This document shows, piece after piece, positions 1 to 12,189 of a stretch of DNA of 64,000 bases (its first letter is position 1; each line of letters opens with the position of its first letter). This stretch comes from Ulota crispa (lineage: Eukaryota; Streptophyta; Bryopsida; Orthotrichales; Orthotrichaceae). The notes beneath the pieces were generated by a model. The model saw only the letters and a program-made list of their open reading frames with translations, was not told where the DNA came from and did not search any database. Position numbers and translations under genes: made by a program. The stretch is taken from the NCBI GenBank assembly GCA_963920765.1, contig OY987244.1, positions 28,500,358-28,564,357 on the forward strand, given 5' to 3'.

Positions 1-86
1 CTTCTAAGAAGAGTTCTATGCAGGGGATTCATTTTTAGCTATTTCCAGGCTTGTGTTTAACACAGGTCAAGCTAGCAAAAACATAC

Positions 87-3000
87 CTCGAAAGCTCCAG
101 CTCTTGCATTTCAGTGACCCATCCATTGAATCGCAGTTGCACTGTTATCACAGGCACTCCTACAAGCTTATAGATGTTGTCAAAGGACTCCCACTTGCGC
201 CAATCTTGTGGCAAGAGTTTGTGTATCCCCGGAACATCACAAGCTGCGTATGCAAAACAAAAAACAATTAGAAGATGTAAAATATCACAAAATTTTAATT
301 GCATTACATAGAAGTGTTGCCAGACAACATTAGAAGTATGTGCAAGGTAATTACCTGCCACGTAAGCATCTGCTTTTACAATTTGTCTTTCAGGTCCCTG
401 TTGAGTACCACAACAGCAATAAGAAACATAACAAGCCAAATACTTCCATCTTCTAATCATCCTGAAAAATAGCTGCAAAAACTAGGTACTTACTAGAACA
501 GAAATCACGCAGTCTTTCAGAAAAAGACACGAAAGTTTGTAACAACCTTGATTCAGAGAACTTGGTTCTGACTGCAGAACCCCCGATTCATAACAAAGTT
601 CTAACTTGAAAAATTTCCCTTTAACCACTTCAAACTCTCCCACCGTAGACGACTATAACTGAAACCTGTGAGCCCTAAGCCAATATTTGCAGCTCAACAT
701 TGAAAATCACCGAGATAATCACCTTAGACATGTCCAGTCCAGTAACATAAGTCTCTCCCTCAGGAGTGCGATCATGCAGAACCTCACGACACCCCCATTG
801 TAAGTGGAACCTGGAAGACACAACCAAGCAGGTCAGTGATACAACACAATTTCAAGTTTTGCAAAAACCTTGTGATACACTAGTTTCCAAGAGAAAGTTT
901 ACTAGGGATTCAAATAGTCAATGCAGCAGCCCTAGTCTCACACTTCTTCAAAACCAAAGGAGAGAGTAAAGGAGAATTGACTTCAGAAATATGTTATACC
1001 TGCCACCTTTCTCTTTGATGTATTCTGCAATTGGCCCATTCAAACGCAAGTCAGGAGAACCGTTGAGCATTCGCAATACTGAAGCTTCTGTCTTGGTTGC
1101 AAAGAAGGCAAAAATGGTGAGCATGCACCGAGCACTGATGTCATCACAGCTGATGAAGCCCAGAGCGTAGGCTACAGGATCCCACATCCTCGTAATACTC
1201 ATGCGAGTTCCGCCATGCGACATGAACCACTCCGAAAAGCTCACCTGCTCAATCGCCACAAATTATGTGTAATTTTTAATCTTAAAAACCAAAAACACTA
1301 ACTGCAATATAAATTGGTATCCACGACTCCTCCTTAAGCAAGTCTTTCTCAAATCCGCCCACACCATAGGTGTTAAACCTACGATCTTTCCTGCAATTAT
1401 AGGTCATTCATTTCTCTTTCTATTGCTTCCAAACACTACTAACTACTTGTAGATTCACTACCCTTAATTAAAAGTTAAAGGTTAAGATCCGAGAGTCCGT
1501 TTTAGATTCTGATAGTTGGTTATGCTAGCTGTTTGAACATGTATCTCTCTCTTCCTATGACCGAGAGTATGATTTCTTCTTCCCATCGATAAAATCTACT
1601 GCCTTTCCTAAAGCTTCTTAAATGATTCATTACAAGTTTTTTGAATGTGGAAGTGGCCACTTTTGAACATGTAGGCGCTAAGGGTTAAACGAGAAAAAAA
1701 CATGACTTAGAAGAACTACATGATCATAGGATCAGTGCTGTTACCTTGTCCAAGTCCCGGATGTTACGCATAGCTCCCTCAGCATCAATCAACGCCCTCA
1801 CAACTGGACTAGTTGCCAACGCCAATGAGTTCGCTGCTATGTCAAAAGGCTGTGTGACACAGTAAGGCACAATAGTGTAAGAAAATTCAGTGTAACACAG
1901 AGGGCAGATATAAAAAACTATAGACGGTAGCTTACATTCAATAAATCCTTAAGAACTTGACGCAATTTTCGGACTAAACAGCAAGAAGACGGAAGATATT
2001 CTAGGGCTTACTTTGAGCTGCTTCGTAGTGAGAAACGCTTTCACGCCATGAAAAGGCGCTCCAACTGGAAACCTGAAGTCCAACTCTGTATAGAAGCACC
2101 AATAGTAACTAGCATGTGAGCAACAAAACACTTCTGAACTACGCATAATCCAACTCTACCAGTGATTTCCCAGAATCCTAATGATAATCCCCTATTGTTC
2201 CATACTATCATTACATAAACAGATCCCATTGTAATTCCTTAAACTAATTTACAAGCTCAACTACTTCTTAAGTCCTTTCAACAAGAAGGATTCGGAACCA
2301 ACTGACCTCCAATGTTGCCACCCTTGTTAACAAAAGTATGCGTGTGGTCCTTGATAAGCAAGTTGTCATCTGCTCCGACCTAAACAGGAATCACACTGTA
2401 AGAACCACGGAAACGCCACCTACAATAAGCAATACAATTACACCAAAACACAAAAACCAAAAATCTGCATAAAACAGTACCTTTGTCAAAAGACGAAACA
2501 GATTGTTGTAGCATCCAAAAAAGACATGCAATCCCATCTCAATATGATTTCCATCCTTGTCTACGAATGATCCCACTTTGCCACCGATAAACTTCCGTGA
2601 CTCGTAAATGTCAACCTGGCCACAAGCAACAAACCCTTACTTAAACCCTAAGTGTCCAAATGGCCTCAAATAGCCACTTCCATCTCCATAGAAGTTCAAA
2701 CAAATCATTTAAAGTAAAATATAACTTTTCGATTATAACCTAAAGCAATATACGTAAGTTTTTAAAACTCGGTAATGCCAACTACTAGCTTCTACGATAA
2801 ATTTTCTAGTTATAGTTTGCGGACAAAGGAATTAAAAAATTTGAAAGCAATTTCACCGGTTAAATTGAAAGGATGAAGATATCAGTGCCAAAATGGCCTA
2901 TAGTAGCCACTTCCATCTCCATAGGAATTCAAACAAATCATTTAGAAGCAAAATGTAACTTTTCAAGAGACAAAATTACAACCTAAAGCAATATATGTAT

Positions 3001-3618
3001 GTTTTTAAACTCGGTACTATCAACAACTAGCTTCTACGGTAAAATTTCTAGTTATAGTTTGCGCACAAAGAAATTGAAAATTTTGAAAGAAATTTCAACG
3101 GTTAAATTAGAAGGATGGAGATATCTTTCAGAAATATGAGAGAGAGAGAAAGGGAGAAAGAGGATACCTCGTGGCCTTGCTCGAGAAGCTCCACGGCGGT
3201 GGACATGCCAGCAAGACCGGCGCCAATGATAGCCACTTTGAGCTTAGGTCCCTTATACGCCTCCGGCTCAGGAGGAAACAATCCCTTCGGCGCTGAAACC
3301 GCATAAAACATTCCAAACTGTAAATTCCACGGCATCCAAAGATCTAAACTGCAGCATTCAAAATCTCGCTGATTACATAAAACTTCGATAAAGTTTGAGA
3401 GTTTGAGAGTACTCCGATTGCGTACCTTTCCTGCTCATGTCCGACACCATGCTCTGCAAGCTGGCTGAGACTTGGAGAGTAACTGTTCCATTTCTTCCTG
3501 GTCGAACTGCGAGGCATGGCGTTGGAGATGCTCCTCTCAAATGAGCAGACGATGAGGAAGCACATGAGGTCGCCAGCGATGGTGATAACGCCCCTGCTTT
3601 GAGAAGCAACCCTGCCAT
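87..3618 (-). CDS. ZDS: zeta-carotene desaturase, plastid (partial, 10 exons visible)
   Basis: Converts zeta-carotene to lycopene via neurosporene in plastids, using FAD and passing electrons to plastoquinone. Ten exons join in frame with GT/AG borders: 3426-3618, 3168-3292, 2481-2615, 2307-2379, 2012-2085, 1745-1849, 1000-1244, 723-810, 355-397, 87-243, giving about 412 residues. The ATG at 3616-3618 opens a Ser/Ala/Arg-rich stretch of about 45 residues that looks like a plastid transit peptide. The FAD-binding Rossmann motif [12 protein letters not shown] is at about residues 84-95. Later ZDS blocks are [41 protein letters not shown] and [15 protein letters not shown] is usually about 570-580 residues, so the C-terminal 150-170 lie left of position 1. 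Bases 1-86 appear intronic. No frameshift or in-frame stop is seen, so the gene looks functional. Confidence 0.95.
2655..3124. repeat. tandem duplication (about 234 bp x 2) in ZDS intron 2
   Basis: The segment starting at 2655 is repeated from 2889. Both copies share the phrases AGCCACTTCCATCTCCATAG, CAACTAGCTTCTACG and TAGTTATAGTTTGCG in the same order, with scattered substitutions. The duplication lies wholly within the intron between the exons at 2481-2615 and 3168-3292, and leaves the splice sites untouched. Confidence 0.85.
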
Positions 3619-4042
3619 GGTTTGAAATTTGCAAAACGCGCGGGGTTGAGGAATTCCGCGGCTGTTAAGATGTGAGAATTCAGTGGCCTGGACCGCAATT
3701 GTGAATTGAAGCGCGGTGATGGTCTGCGGGTTGAATGTTGCTATCGCCACAGGATTGGAGTTCGGGCAAGCGGAGCGGGTGACGAGGGCAGATGGATGAT
3801 AATTTTGTGTCGTTGGTGGAAAGAGGTTCTTCATCCGTTCGAGACGGGATTTGTGGGGATGCGATCCTCCCCCGTTGGACCGCGATCCTGGTGCCACGAT
3901 GCACATTGGTCGATTGACCACGTCATCGTATGCTACGTATCACAAAATAAAATAAAACTTATTTTTGTGGTAGTTTGGGATGGAAATTGAGTCTTGCAAG
4001 TGGTATGGCAAGAATCTTGCAAAGTAACAAAATTAGTAACAA
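3619..4042 (-). promoter_or_regulatory. ZDS upstream region with ACGT-core sites
   Basis: This repeat-free stretch between the ZDS start codon and the first transposon must hold the proximal promoter and 5' leader. Read on the gene strand it has TGACGTGG at 3918-3925, a strong match to plant bZIP (G/C-hybrid ACGT) sites, and the palindrome TACGTA at 3934-3939, both about 300 bp upstream of the ATG. Bases 3640-3900 are GC-richer than the flanks. The open frames there on both strands look incidental. No confident TATA box was assigned. Confidence 0.35.
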
Positions 4043-4177
4043 TTAACCCCTAAATGTCCAAGGCCTTTTTTGAGCTTCTAGGCATAGGCATTTGCTCTAA
4101 ACAGAACAAAAAGTCAATATTTTGATAAGTTGTATCAATTTTGTTTAAATTGTAACCGTACAAATTCAAATTAGATA

Positions 4178-5759
4178 CAGTGACAAACAAAACGGAGTAC
4201 TATTTTCAAGAAGTGAATTTCAAAATACAATTACAAACAATCTATATAACATTTTTTAGAGCTATAAATTGTATTCATAAGCAAATAAAGTTGTGAACAT
4301 GTATGCAAAACCATAAATCAAATTAAAAAGTATATAATTTCTTACAACCTATAATCTACAACTATATACAAGTACTCAATATTGTTCAACTTACTTCTTG
4401 AACTTCAATAATCCGTCTAATAGCCTTTAGCAACTAATACAACAACAATTCTTTACGGCATGCTTTCATACAATGTCAAGCAATCCTCCTAACCAAAATT
4501 TGAGAAAATTGTACACACACGCTCCCACAATTCTTCAATTCCTCTTGGAGGCGTAGAAAACTCATTCAATTGCCGTTTCAAAAGAGCCCAGAATGCTCTA
4601 TGGAATTCAAGTCTGGAGATTGAGCAAGTCATTAGAGAAGCTCAAATGGTTGTGATTTAAGCCATTCCTGCACCAACTTGCTTGTGTGTTTTGGATTATT
4701 ATCTTGTTGAAACACTAAGTTGCTTGGATCCATATTATAATGTCAAATTGTAGACCACAAAAAGTTTTCTAAAATAAATTTGTACTTATACTAATCCATA
4801 ATACCTTCAATCCTATACCAAGCGCTAGGTCCAAATGCTGTCATACAACCCCAAATCATGATATGCCTGCCACCGTGTTTCACTGTTTGACAAAGATGCT
4901 GCAGTTGAACATGCTCTCTATTTCTAATCCAACACCAGGACCTACTATTTGAATTGAACCTATTTATCTTTGTCTCGTCACTAAAGATAACACGTTTGTA
5001 ATCATGAATTGTCTAGTTTGCATACTTTTGAGCAAACCTCAAACGTGCTAAAATGTGTCTCCGTGCCAAAAAATGTTTCTTCTGTTGCACACGGCAGCCA
5101 AACCTTCACCTCTCAAAGCGCACCTCACATTATTGTCAAACACAATTTTACTTGTCTCGCTTCAAAATCATTTTGTTGTCTTTGACGCAATTCCAAGACA
5201 ACCTTCAATGAGTAGGGTTGCGCAACGTTGCCTATTTCTCGCATTAAGATGCTTTGGACGCCCTCCTTTTTGTTCTCCACCTCTCGAGCAATCTCCTTTC
5301 GCAATTGAGCCACCCACGATTGACTCATACCAATTGAAACAGCTATTTTTTGTATCGACAGACCGCTCCAAAGTTGAGACAAAGCAACAGTTCTCTTCAT
5401 CTCAATTATAGGAGCCATACTCAAATAATAGAAAACCCTCACTATCCCCGCAAAGTCCACAGACTCAGAATTGCAATACACCAACAACCTCTCCAAAACA
5501 AGCGCAAACACTCACAAAAACAAATTTTGAAGTACAACGGACGGCTTCGAACAATACTGAGTACTAAAATCCTAAGTGGTTCAAACTCTTGGTTCTAAAG
5601 CATTTTATCATTTTTCCACCTTTTGTTTTCACACACATGAGTGGAACAAGTTGTTTTTATACTTCTATCATTCACTTTAACAATTCATGTTATCAAGTGC
5701 CACATAACTCTAGTTAAACTTGAGTTCTCTATTTGAATACTTGGTTTTGTTTGTCACTA
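4178..5759 (-). mobile_element. Tc1/mariner transposon nested in B1
   Basis: The ends CAGTGACAAACAAAAC (4178) and, as reverse complement, TAGTGACAAACAAAAC (5759) are inverted repeats flanked by TA (4176-4177 and 5760-5761), the standard Tc1/mariner target duplication. The 1.58-kb length is typical of the superfamily. It carries one transposase frame on the minus strand, now broken. Confidence 0.88.
4400..5418 (-). pseudogene. Tc1-type (DD34E) transposase, inactivated
   Basis: Cut-and-paste transposase of the Tc1 group. The likely start is the ATG at 5416-5418. The N-terminus is a helix-turn-helix (about residues 8-45, with SIQKIAVSIGMSQSWVAQL). The catalytic domain is readable despite several stops and frame changes: VIFSDETKINRFN (first Asp), TVKHGGRHIMIWGCM, VFQQDNNPKHTSK (second Asp), and SPDLNSIEH (Glu). 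The spacing from the second Asp to the Glu is 34 residues, the DD34E pattern of Tc1 rather than the DD39D of ordinary plant mariner-like elements. Stops include two in a row just before the Glu block. The gene cannot make active protein. Confidence 0.85.
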
Positions 5760-6336
5760 TATGTTAAACTTCACATAGGAAAAGGAAACACAACAATACC
5801 ACTTATGGATTGAAAGATTATAATGTTTGATCAAGAAGGTGTTAAAATTGCAAAAATGACTTCAAGTCTTTCAATCCTCTTTTCACATGTCAAATCTAAA
5901 TAGTTGGTCATCCAAAAAATATGAGGTTAAAGGACATAACATACATAATTCCAATCCATTTATGGCTTTTCAAAATATCTTTTACAATATTTTAAAATGA
6001 ATTTCTAATGTGAAATTTTCTCCAAGATCTAGTGTACTTGAGACTCATTTTCATGAGCTCTCAACATTAAAAACGTCAAAAAATCAATGGACACCTTTGC
6101 ACAATATCTTGAATACATAATGCACAATCAATAATTTTCAGAATTGGATTTTTGATGCTAAAATTAGACTTCAAAAAGAATAATTCTTAAATACTAAATG
6201 CTAGAAATTGCAACTTAGTTAGGTTTTATTAAACTTCAAAATATTGTCGGCACCAAAATGTGGTGCCTTGGGCATTTAGGGGTTAAGAAGTATAATATGG
6301 GTGATGTTCCTTATGCGCAAAGGTAGTAAAAATGTA

Positions 6337-7393
6337 CTCCCTCTGTCCCAAAACAATCTTCATGTTGACCTTTATATAATAGGGGGCTTCAAACATGAAA
6401 TGAGTCTTGTAAGTCTCTCACCTCACACATTTTCAGGTCACTAGTGGGTGATTTTCGTCCACTCATGTGCTCTAAGTTTGAGACCCCCATGAGTTTTTGG
6501 TAAGGTAGATGTGAATTTTGTGCACAAGTTGGACTCCGAGCGTTCTGAAACACTCCCGAGTTTGCATTTTGCCTCAAATAGGGTATTCTGTAGAAGTTGG
6601 GGGTCTTGCTTGGTTCATTTTCTCGTGTGCTAGATTGTAGAAGCTTGGAATTTTTGGAAATTTGTGGGAGTGTATGCTAGATTAGGTTTAGTTGAGAAAG
6701 GTTTTTTGCTTAAAATTGAGAACGGTGATAGGCAGTATCGTCACCTTCCTTCACCTCCAATTTTGCTCTTGCAACTCTTGAATCAAAATCAGCCATGTCA
6801 ATCTTGCTCCGTCACCTCCCGCAAACAAAGGAAAAGTTGCAACAAACACAAACCAAAAACAGCCAAAAGCAAACCCTAACCAAAAACAGCATTCCAAAAA
6901 GGCAAGCGACAAGCCGCGCAAAGACGTGAGAGTGAGTATCTAGAGTTCCCTCCTAACGTGCATCATGTTAGGAGGGAACGTGGCAGGTGATAAACCATGG
7001 GACTCACTAGTGAATTCACAGAGGTGAATTCTCTAGTGAGTCACCAAATTTTTTAAAAGTTTGAAGCCCCCTAACATCCCAAAATGATCTTCTTGTTGGA
7101 GGAGGGAAGGAGCTAACAACACTTGCACATAGTCCAAAAGCATGGGCATGCTAACCAATCCCATGCCATCAAGTGAGTGGCCACCGGTGCTCTTCAAAAA
7201 GGCCTCAAAGTTTCAATTTTCAAGCACTTTGAAACCACACTTTGAAAACTAATTTGAATCCCAAAATTTCAAAACAACAAGAGGACATCAAACTCTTACT
7301 ATTCATAGATATAAAAAAATTGAAAAATAGTTCTTTTTGAGCTTGATTTATAACATTTTGTGTAACAGGAAGATCATTTTGGGACTGAAGGAG
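6337..7393. mobile_element. Stowaway-like TA-flanked inverted-repeat element
   Basis: The left end CTCCCTCTGTCCCAAAA and right end TTTTGGGACTGAAGGAG are inverted repeats bordered by TA (6335-6336, 7394-7395). Plant Stowaway ends begin CTCCCTCCGTC. At 1.06 kb it is longer than most Stowaway miniatures. Around 7063-7090 there is a second, direct copy of the left-end sequence, which suggests an internal rearrangement or one element inside another. No transposase frame is seen. Confidence 0.75.
6945..7042. repeat. two consecutive strong hairpins in the Stowaway-like core
   Basis: Hairpin 1 pairs 6945-6957 (GTTCCCTCCTAAC) perfectly with 6967-6979 over a 9-base loop. Hairpin 2 pairs 7001-7019 with 7024-7042 (19 bp, one mismatch) over the 4-base loop AGAG. 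Confidence 0.85.
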
Positions 7394-7869
7394 TATTACA
7401 TATGATTGTAAATATCAAAACCGATTTCATTAAAAGTGATACGAATTTCATGTTTATCTTAGAATGTCATGCAATAATGGAATTGAAGGTTCTATTAAAT
7501 CCATGCAAGAAAAAGAAGAAAGGAAACACTAAATAAAGGCTCGTTCTTGGTTTCAGATAATTGTATTACTCAAATCTTCATCTAGCTCTTTACAAATTTT
7601 TCTTTTTTCTCTTTTGGTTTGTTAACCCCTAAATGCCCAAGGCATTTCTGAACTTTTTGGCATTTTCAGGAAAGTGAACAATCAACCAACCCTTTCATAA
7701 ATCTCATCAAGTTTTTTTAAACTGTAACCGTACAAATTTAAACTTGACATATTAGAGATAACATGGAAAAAGAAAACACAACAAGATCACTTATAGTTTG
7801 AAAGATTATAATGTTTGAACATGAGGTAAGCTATTTAATGAGCATAGAGCCGTGAGCCGTGAGCCAAGA

Positions 7870-10040
7870 ATTTTGAGCATTTTTTTTTGGGTCAGAAATT
7901 TGAATAAAAAAATAGGAAAAGTTGAATTCACTATTTAAAAAAATCAAAAAATTAATGTCTCAGACAAAGGGTAAGAAAAAATAATCCTAAATCTGTGGAA
8001 TTTATAGGGCCTTTAACCACAGAATTTTCTAAACTATAAGTTTCCCTAGAGGCATTTTGGAATTAAAAAATAGCAACTGATGAAGAGCAAGTATGTTTGT
8101 GCTTAGATAATATGCAAATCAAATTGAAGAAATCACATTAAGATTGCTTTAATAAGAAAATTATCAAACAAGTTTAAGAAATCAAAAACACATTACAAAT
8201 GGAGGATTTGAGAAAATCCAAGTTCAAAACTTCTCCAAGTTTCATTATAACTTTAAATTCTATTTGAAATATACTCCAAGAGAAATAATTGGAAATTGGT
8301 TCTTACCTTGAACCAATTTGTATTTAATTGAAAGAAGACAAATAAAAACACAATAATGCACATGTACTAGACACTGTTGTACACTACAAGGCTTAGCAAG
8401 TGGAGACTACTAAGTACATACTTACCCTAAAATAAAAAATTGTATACTCATAATTGCACAATAAATATAGCAAAAGATATATGAGCATGAAAAGTTAACA
8501 TTTCATGCATAACCAAGTTAATAATGTGTATAAAATGGAAATTGTCTTATAGATAAGTACTTTACAACAATGACAATATAAGCTACTTTAATATAGTGAA
8601 ATGTAAACAAAAAATGAACGGTACTTTAGATACACATATGTAAGCCTTCATGAAAAGTTGTTTGACTTCAGAGAGGCTAAAAAAAGGAGCATGCATTAAG
8701 AGATCATGGCTTACATCTAACCCACAAACTACTATGAAAACATAATACAAATGTTTACATTGCGCCTTTAGGAGCGCCTTTGCCTTGGTTTGGTGAGCCT
8801 GCCACTATGCATCTATTTGAAGTAATGACACAAACACTCTTGAAATGAACCAATGGTTAGCATGTATTGTTCAACCTTGGTCTTAGACTCTAAATCTAGA
8901 AAAAACAATGCAACCAAATCTAGGTAAGTTGTAGAATGAGCGTGACTTTCCAAATTCCACTTTGAATAGATTATACAGATGCACAATTGTTGGAGTCTTT
9001 TGTTGTTGGAACTTGCATATTTTTGTAGATGAATTTTTTTGACTTAGTCTTAGGATGCTTGTCAAGCAAAACAAGTGTAAGAAATGTTGAAAGGCCAAAG
9101 GCAACAAAGCTCTCTCTTCAAATAGATGACAAGGGAAAATATCATGTTATTGAGGCAATTTAAATTTTATTTGGATTACACAAACCCTCAAACTTTTTTT
9201 CACAATTATGACTATAATAAAAGTTTTAAGAAGCGGTTTAGGGAACAAATAATGTAGATATACCCATTCTTGAGTGGCACTCAATTCCTCACCATATTTT
9301 TGAAGCGTTAACCGCCCCTCTTGGACCCAAAGTGGAATTACGAATGCTACTTGTGCACACGAGCAAATCTTGTCACATGTAAGTTGCTAAGCCAATTTGA
9401 GAGGGTTGGGATTGGGACAGTCAAGTGCCGTTATATGGACACATCCATGCAATTTCAAGGTTAGTCAAGAGTTGTTTTTAAGGATCCTATGAACTGCAAA
9501 TTTGCCCTTTAATATAAAATATTTTATAACATTTTTTCCACTAAAATAATGTTTCATGATAGCTTGTTGAAAAACTAACCTTGCAGACTTTTTTTCCTGA
9601 ATTTTTTGAGACCTTAAGATTCCCCAAATCCTAAAACGCTCTGTCTACCTTAACAAATTCTCTCTTGGAAAATAGATATTTACTCACTAATCCATCTTTG
9701 AGGGGTATATGAAGATATCAATCCCATAATTAGCATTGTCAAATTTAGTTGAAAACAAACTTATATTCCATTGCTTGTTTCATAAGCACTACGTACTTAA
9801 ACTTTCTTGCTTTAAACTAATGAACATAGAGCATTGACATAATGTTTACACACCAAAAGTCAGTAGGTGTGACTTAGTTTGAGTTGCAACTAAAATCAAC
9901 GACATCATAGCAAGGCTGTACGTTCAAGTCATTTCCTCTCAAAAGGTTTAGTGAGAAGAAGGCCGTGTTCAGGTTGAGTGCGAGCAATGGCAAGCAATTA
10001 GAAGAAGGCTACGAACGTCCGTGAACAATTGACGTGCAGC
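7870..10040. other. AT-rich filler, no gene recognised
   Basis: Internal sequence of the 12.9-kb element. Only short accidental frames are present. No domain, RNA gene or clear inverted-repeat pair was found. Confidence 0.5.
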
Positions 10041-10047
10041 TGTTCCT

Positions 10048-10400
10048 CTAAGGTAGAAATACCATAAACGGTTACTCCCCGATAATGATAGCGTAGACTG
10101 TTTTAAAATCGACAAGAACTAGTTTTGAAAAAGATTTTGAAAAAATGTTATTTCCTTGCATTTGATTGGTTCAAACTTGTTTTACAACAAGATTCTAGAG
10201 ATAGCCGTTTAAGGTGCACTTATAAAATGAGAATTGGTCAAAACCCTAAATCCACATTTATTTACATAAAATATTTATTCTTGAGTAAAAAAAATTTTGC
10301 ACTCTTCTTTATCCTTGTTTCTCCACAGATTGAGCTTAATTTCTCAAGAAATTCCCACTAAAGTGCCTTATTTTAACCGTTTATGGTATTTCTACCTTAG
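10048..10400. mobile_element. 353-bp miniature element with perfect 27-bp inverted repeats
   Basis: Bases 10048-10074 (starting CTAAGGTAGAAATACC) are the exact reverse complement of 10374-10400. The two arms are 299 bp apart. If the outer TA/TA is taken as the target duplication, the ends read AGGTAGAAATACC. No coding sequence. Perfect arms suggest recent activity or strong structural constraint. Confidence 0.7.
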
Positions 10401-10988
10401 TAAAGCAACCTCCTTTGAGTTTCAATTGAAGCCATTGGAGTCAAAAGCTAAGGCGAGGAGATCAAGGCTCTTGGCACTTCTTTTTGTTTTGCTTATAAGT
10501 GCAAAGTTGCTGGAGCTTGTGCAATTCTTTTTCTTTTCTAAGTTGCGGTGAAAGAGTGTTCCTAGTAATGTTAGGAGGGGACAAGAGGCAGCATTTTGAT
10601 GGCCTGCCAAAAGGACCATAGGTTTAAGTTTTCTTTTCTTTGCATGCAGACAAGTAATCTAATTATTTTTCTCACAAACTAGTGATCTCTTTTTGAGCCT
10701 CAAAGGAAGCCTTTGGCTCTGAAGCACGAGGAATGCACTCCTTTTTTTTATTGTATACGTGCAATCAAATGAAGGGTTATTATAATTGCCTTGGTCCTAA
10801 ATTTTTGACATGACTTTATAAAAAGTAAGCATCACCAAAATGGGTGTGGGCTCTTTATAAATAATGAAGGGTAGGGCATAATATTGAGACTTATAATTTT
10901 TTTGATTGTACAATAGCCTTGCCAATATTCAAAAAACAATATCTACACTTTTATTGGATATATTTTAGATTTTAATGGTTAGCAAAAG

Positions 10989-11103
10989 TATCCCATGTTT
11001 TGAGTATGACAAAGTATTCCATGTTTTTAGTATGACAAAGTATTCCATGTTTTGAGTATGACAAAGTATCCCGTGTTTGATTCATGTCCAAGTATCCAAT
11101 GTT
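10989..11103. repeat. 26-bp tandem repeat, about 4.4 copies
   Basis: Units start at 10989, 11015, 11041, 11067 and 11093, exactly 26 bp apart, with consensus TATYCCATGTTTTGAG followed by TATGACAAAG. The last units are more diverged. Confidence 0.9.
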
Positions 11104-12189
11104 AGCTGTATTTAGCAATAGTTTAGGGTCATAAGGTCAATAAATGATGTACAAGTAATGATACATGATTGGACATGTGGATGAAGCTTCCGTTGATGTT
11201 CATGTACTGTACAAGCTTGTGGCTTATGCTTAGGATTAGCTTGGGGCTTGAAGGCTGGGTCGTGCTTTAGCAACTCTCGCTTGCACGCTTGCATGTTTTG
11301 TAGTTTTGATTGCGCGGTTTATCTCAAATTTTGCCACAACGCTTTTAGTTCATATGAGATTTCTAGATTTTGTAAGGGTTCATCTGCAATGCTATCTTTG
11401 TCTGTGGGTTTATTTCCCAAGCTTTCACTGATTTCTTTGCATGCTCAACTTAAAAGGGGTTTGTGGCTGAAGCGGAATGGGTTTCACTACTTTTTCCTTC
11501 ATCCTATATTGAATTTACAAATATACTTTTAGGTATACTATATGCTTTTCCATGCTTTTTGTTTTCTCTCAAGTTCTTGTTTGAAGTATTATGTGATTAA
11601 TTAAACTTTATGTTTTGAAGTGTTTGGTCTTTGATTACATGTGTGTAATTTTGTTTGTGTCATTGTGTATTTATAAAGAACATAGAGTATACAAAAATAT
11701 CACAAGAACTTAATTCAAATGAAGCCTAGGGTACATGAAATTGTCAAAATTTAGAAATTTAGGTAAATATAGCCCTATAGAAATTTTAAAAATTACCTAC
11801 ATAGCACCCATCTTATAGAGGCTTGAACGCATGCTACCCACAAACATCATGTATAGTGCACTCCCCATGCTCTAAAGGCTTATGCTGCAAGATCAAAGGA
11901 GATTGTTCTAAGAATAAACACTAGCATATAATCTTGCACGTTGTCTCTACTGAGACTCCAGATCAAGATATGGTTTGAGAGAGCCACAAGCGGCCATTAA
12001 CTAATTGAGATGGCTTAAGGTCCATTTGCACCTGGCTTTATAAAAGACCAGGTGTTACATATAAAATCAATGTTAAAAAAAGAATCTTAGTGTGTGGGCT
12101 TCCTAACCTCAGGGAGGTTGGATCGGAATTTAAGATGCACTCTTATGAAATAGGAAATAGTATCTTGTTCACACATGCTGAGGTTTTAA

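Larger units (their letters stand above)
4047..6282. mobile_element. TTAA-flanked element, CCCCTAAATG subfamily, copy B1
   Basis: Left end CCCCTAAATGTCCAAGGCC and right end (reverse complement) CCCCTAAATGCCCAAGGC are flanked on both sides by TTAA (4043-4046 and 6283-6286). TTAA duplication with CCC-type ends is the signature of piggyBac-like or other TTAA-specific DNA transposons. The element proper is only about 650 bp. The rest is the Tc1 insertion at 4178-5759. It has no transposase of its own kind and is non-autonomous. Confidence 0.8.

Noticed and set aside
35..478. 147-codon minus-strand frame as a gene
   Set aside because: It runs through two ZDS exons and the intron between them. Only the exonic parts are coding.
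3706..3990. 94-codon plus-strand frame upstream of ZDS
   Set aside because: Opposite strand to the ZDS leader, no recognisable domain, and an overlapping frame on the other strand is just as long.
10989..11103. CRISPR-like array
   Set aside because: Units are directly adjacent without unique spacers: a simple tandem repeat in eukaryotic DNA.
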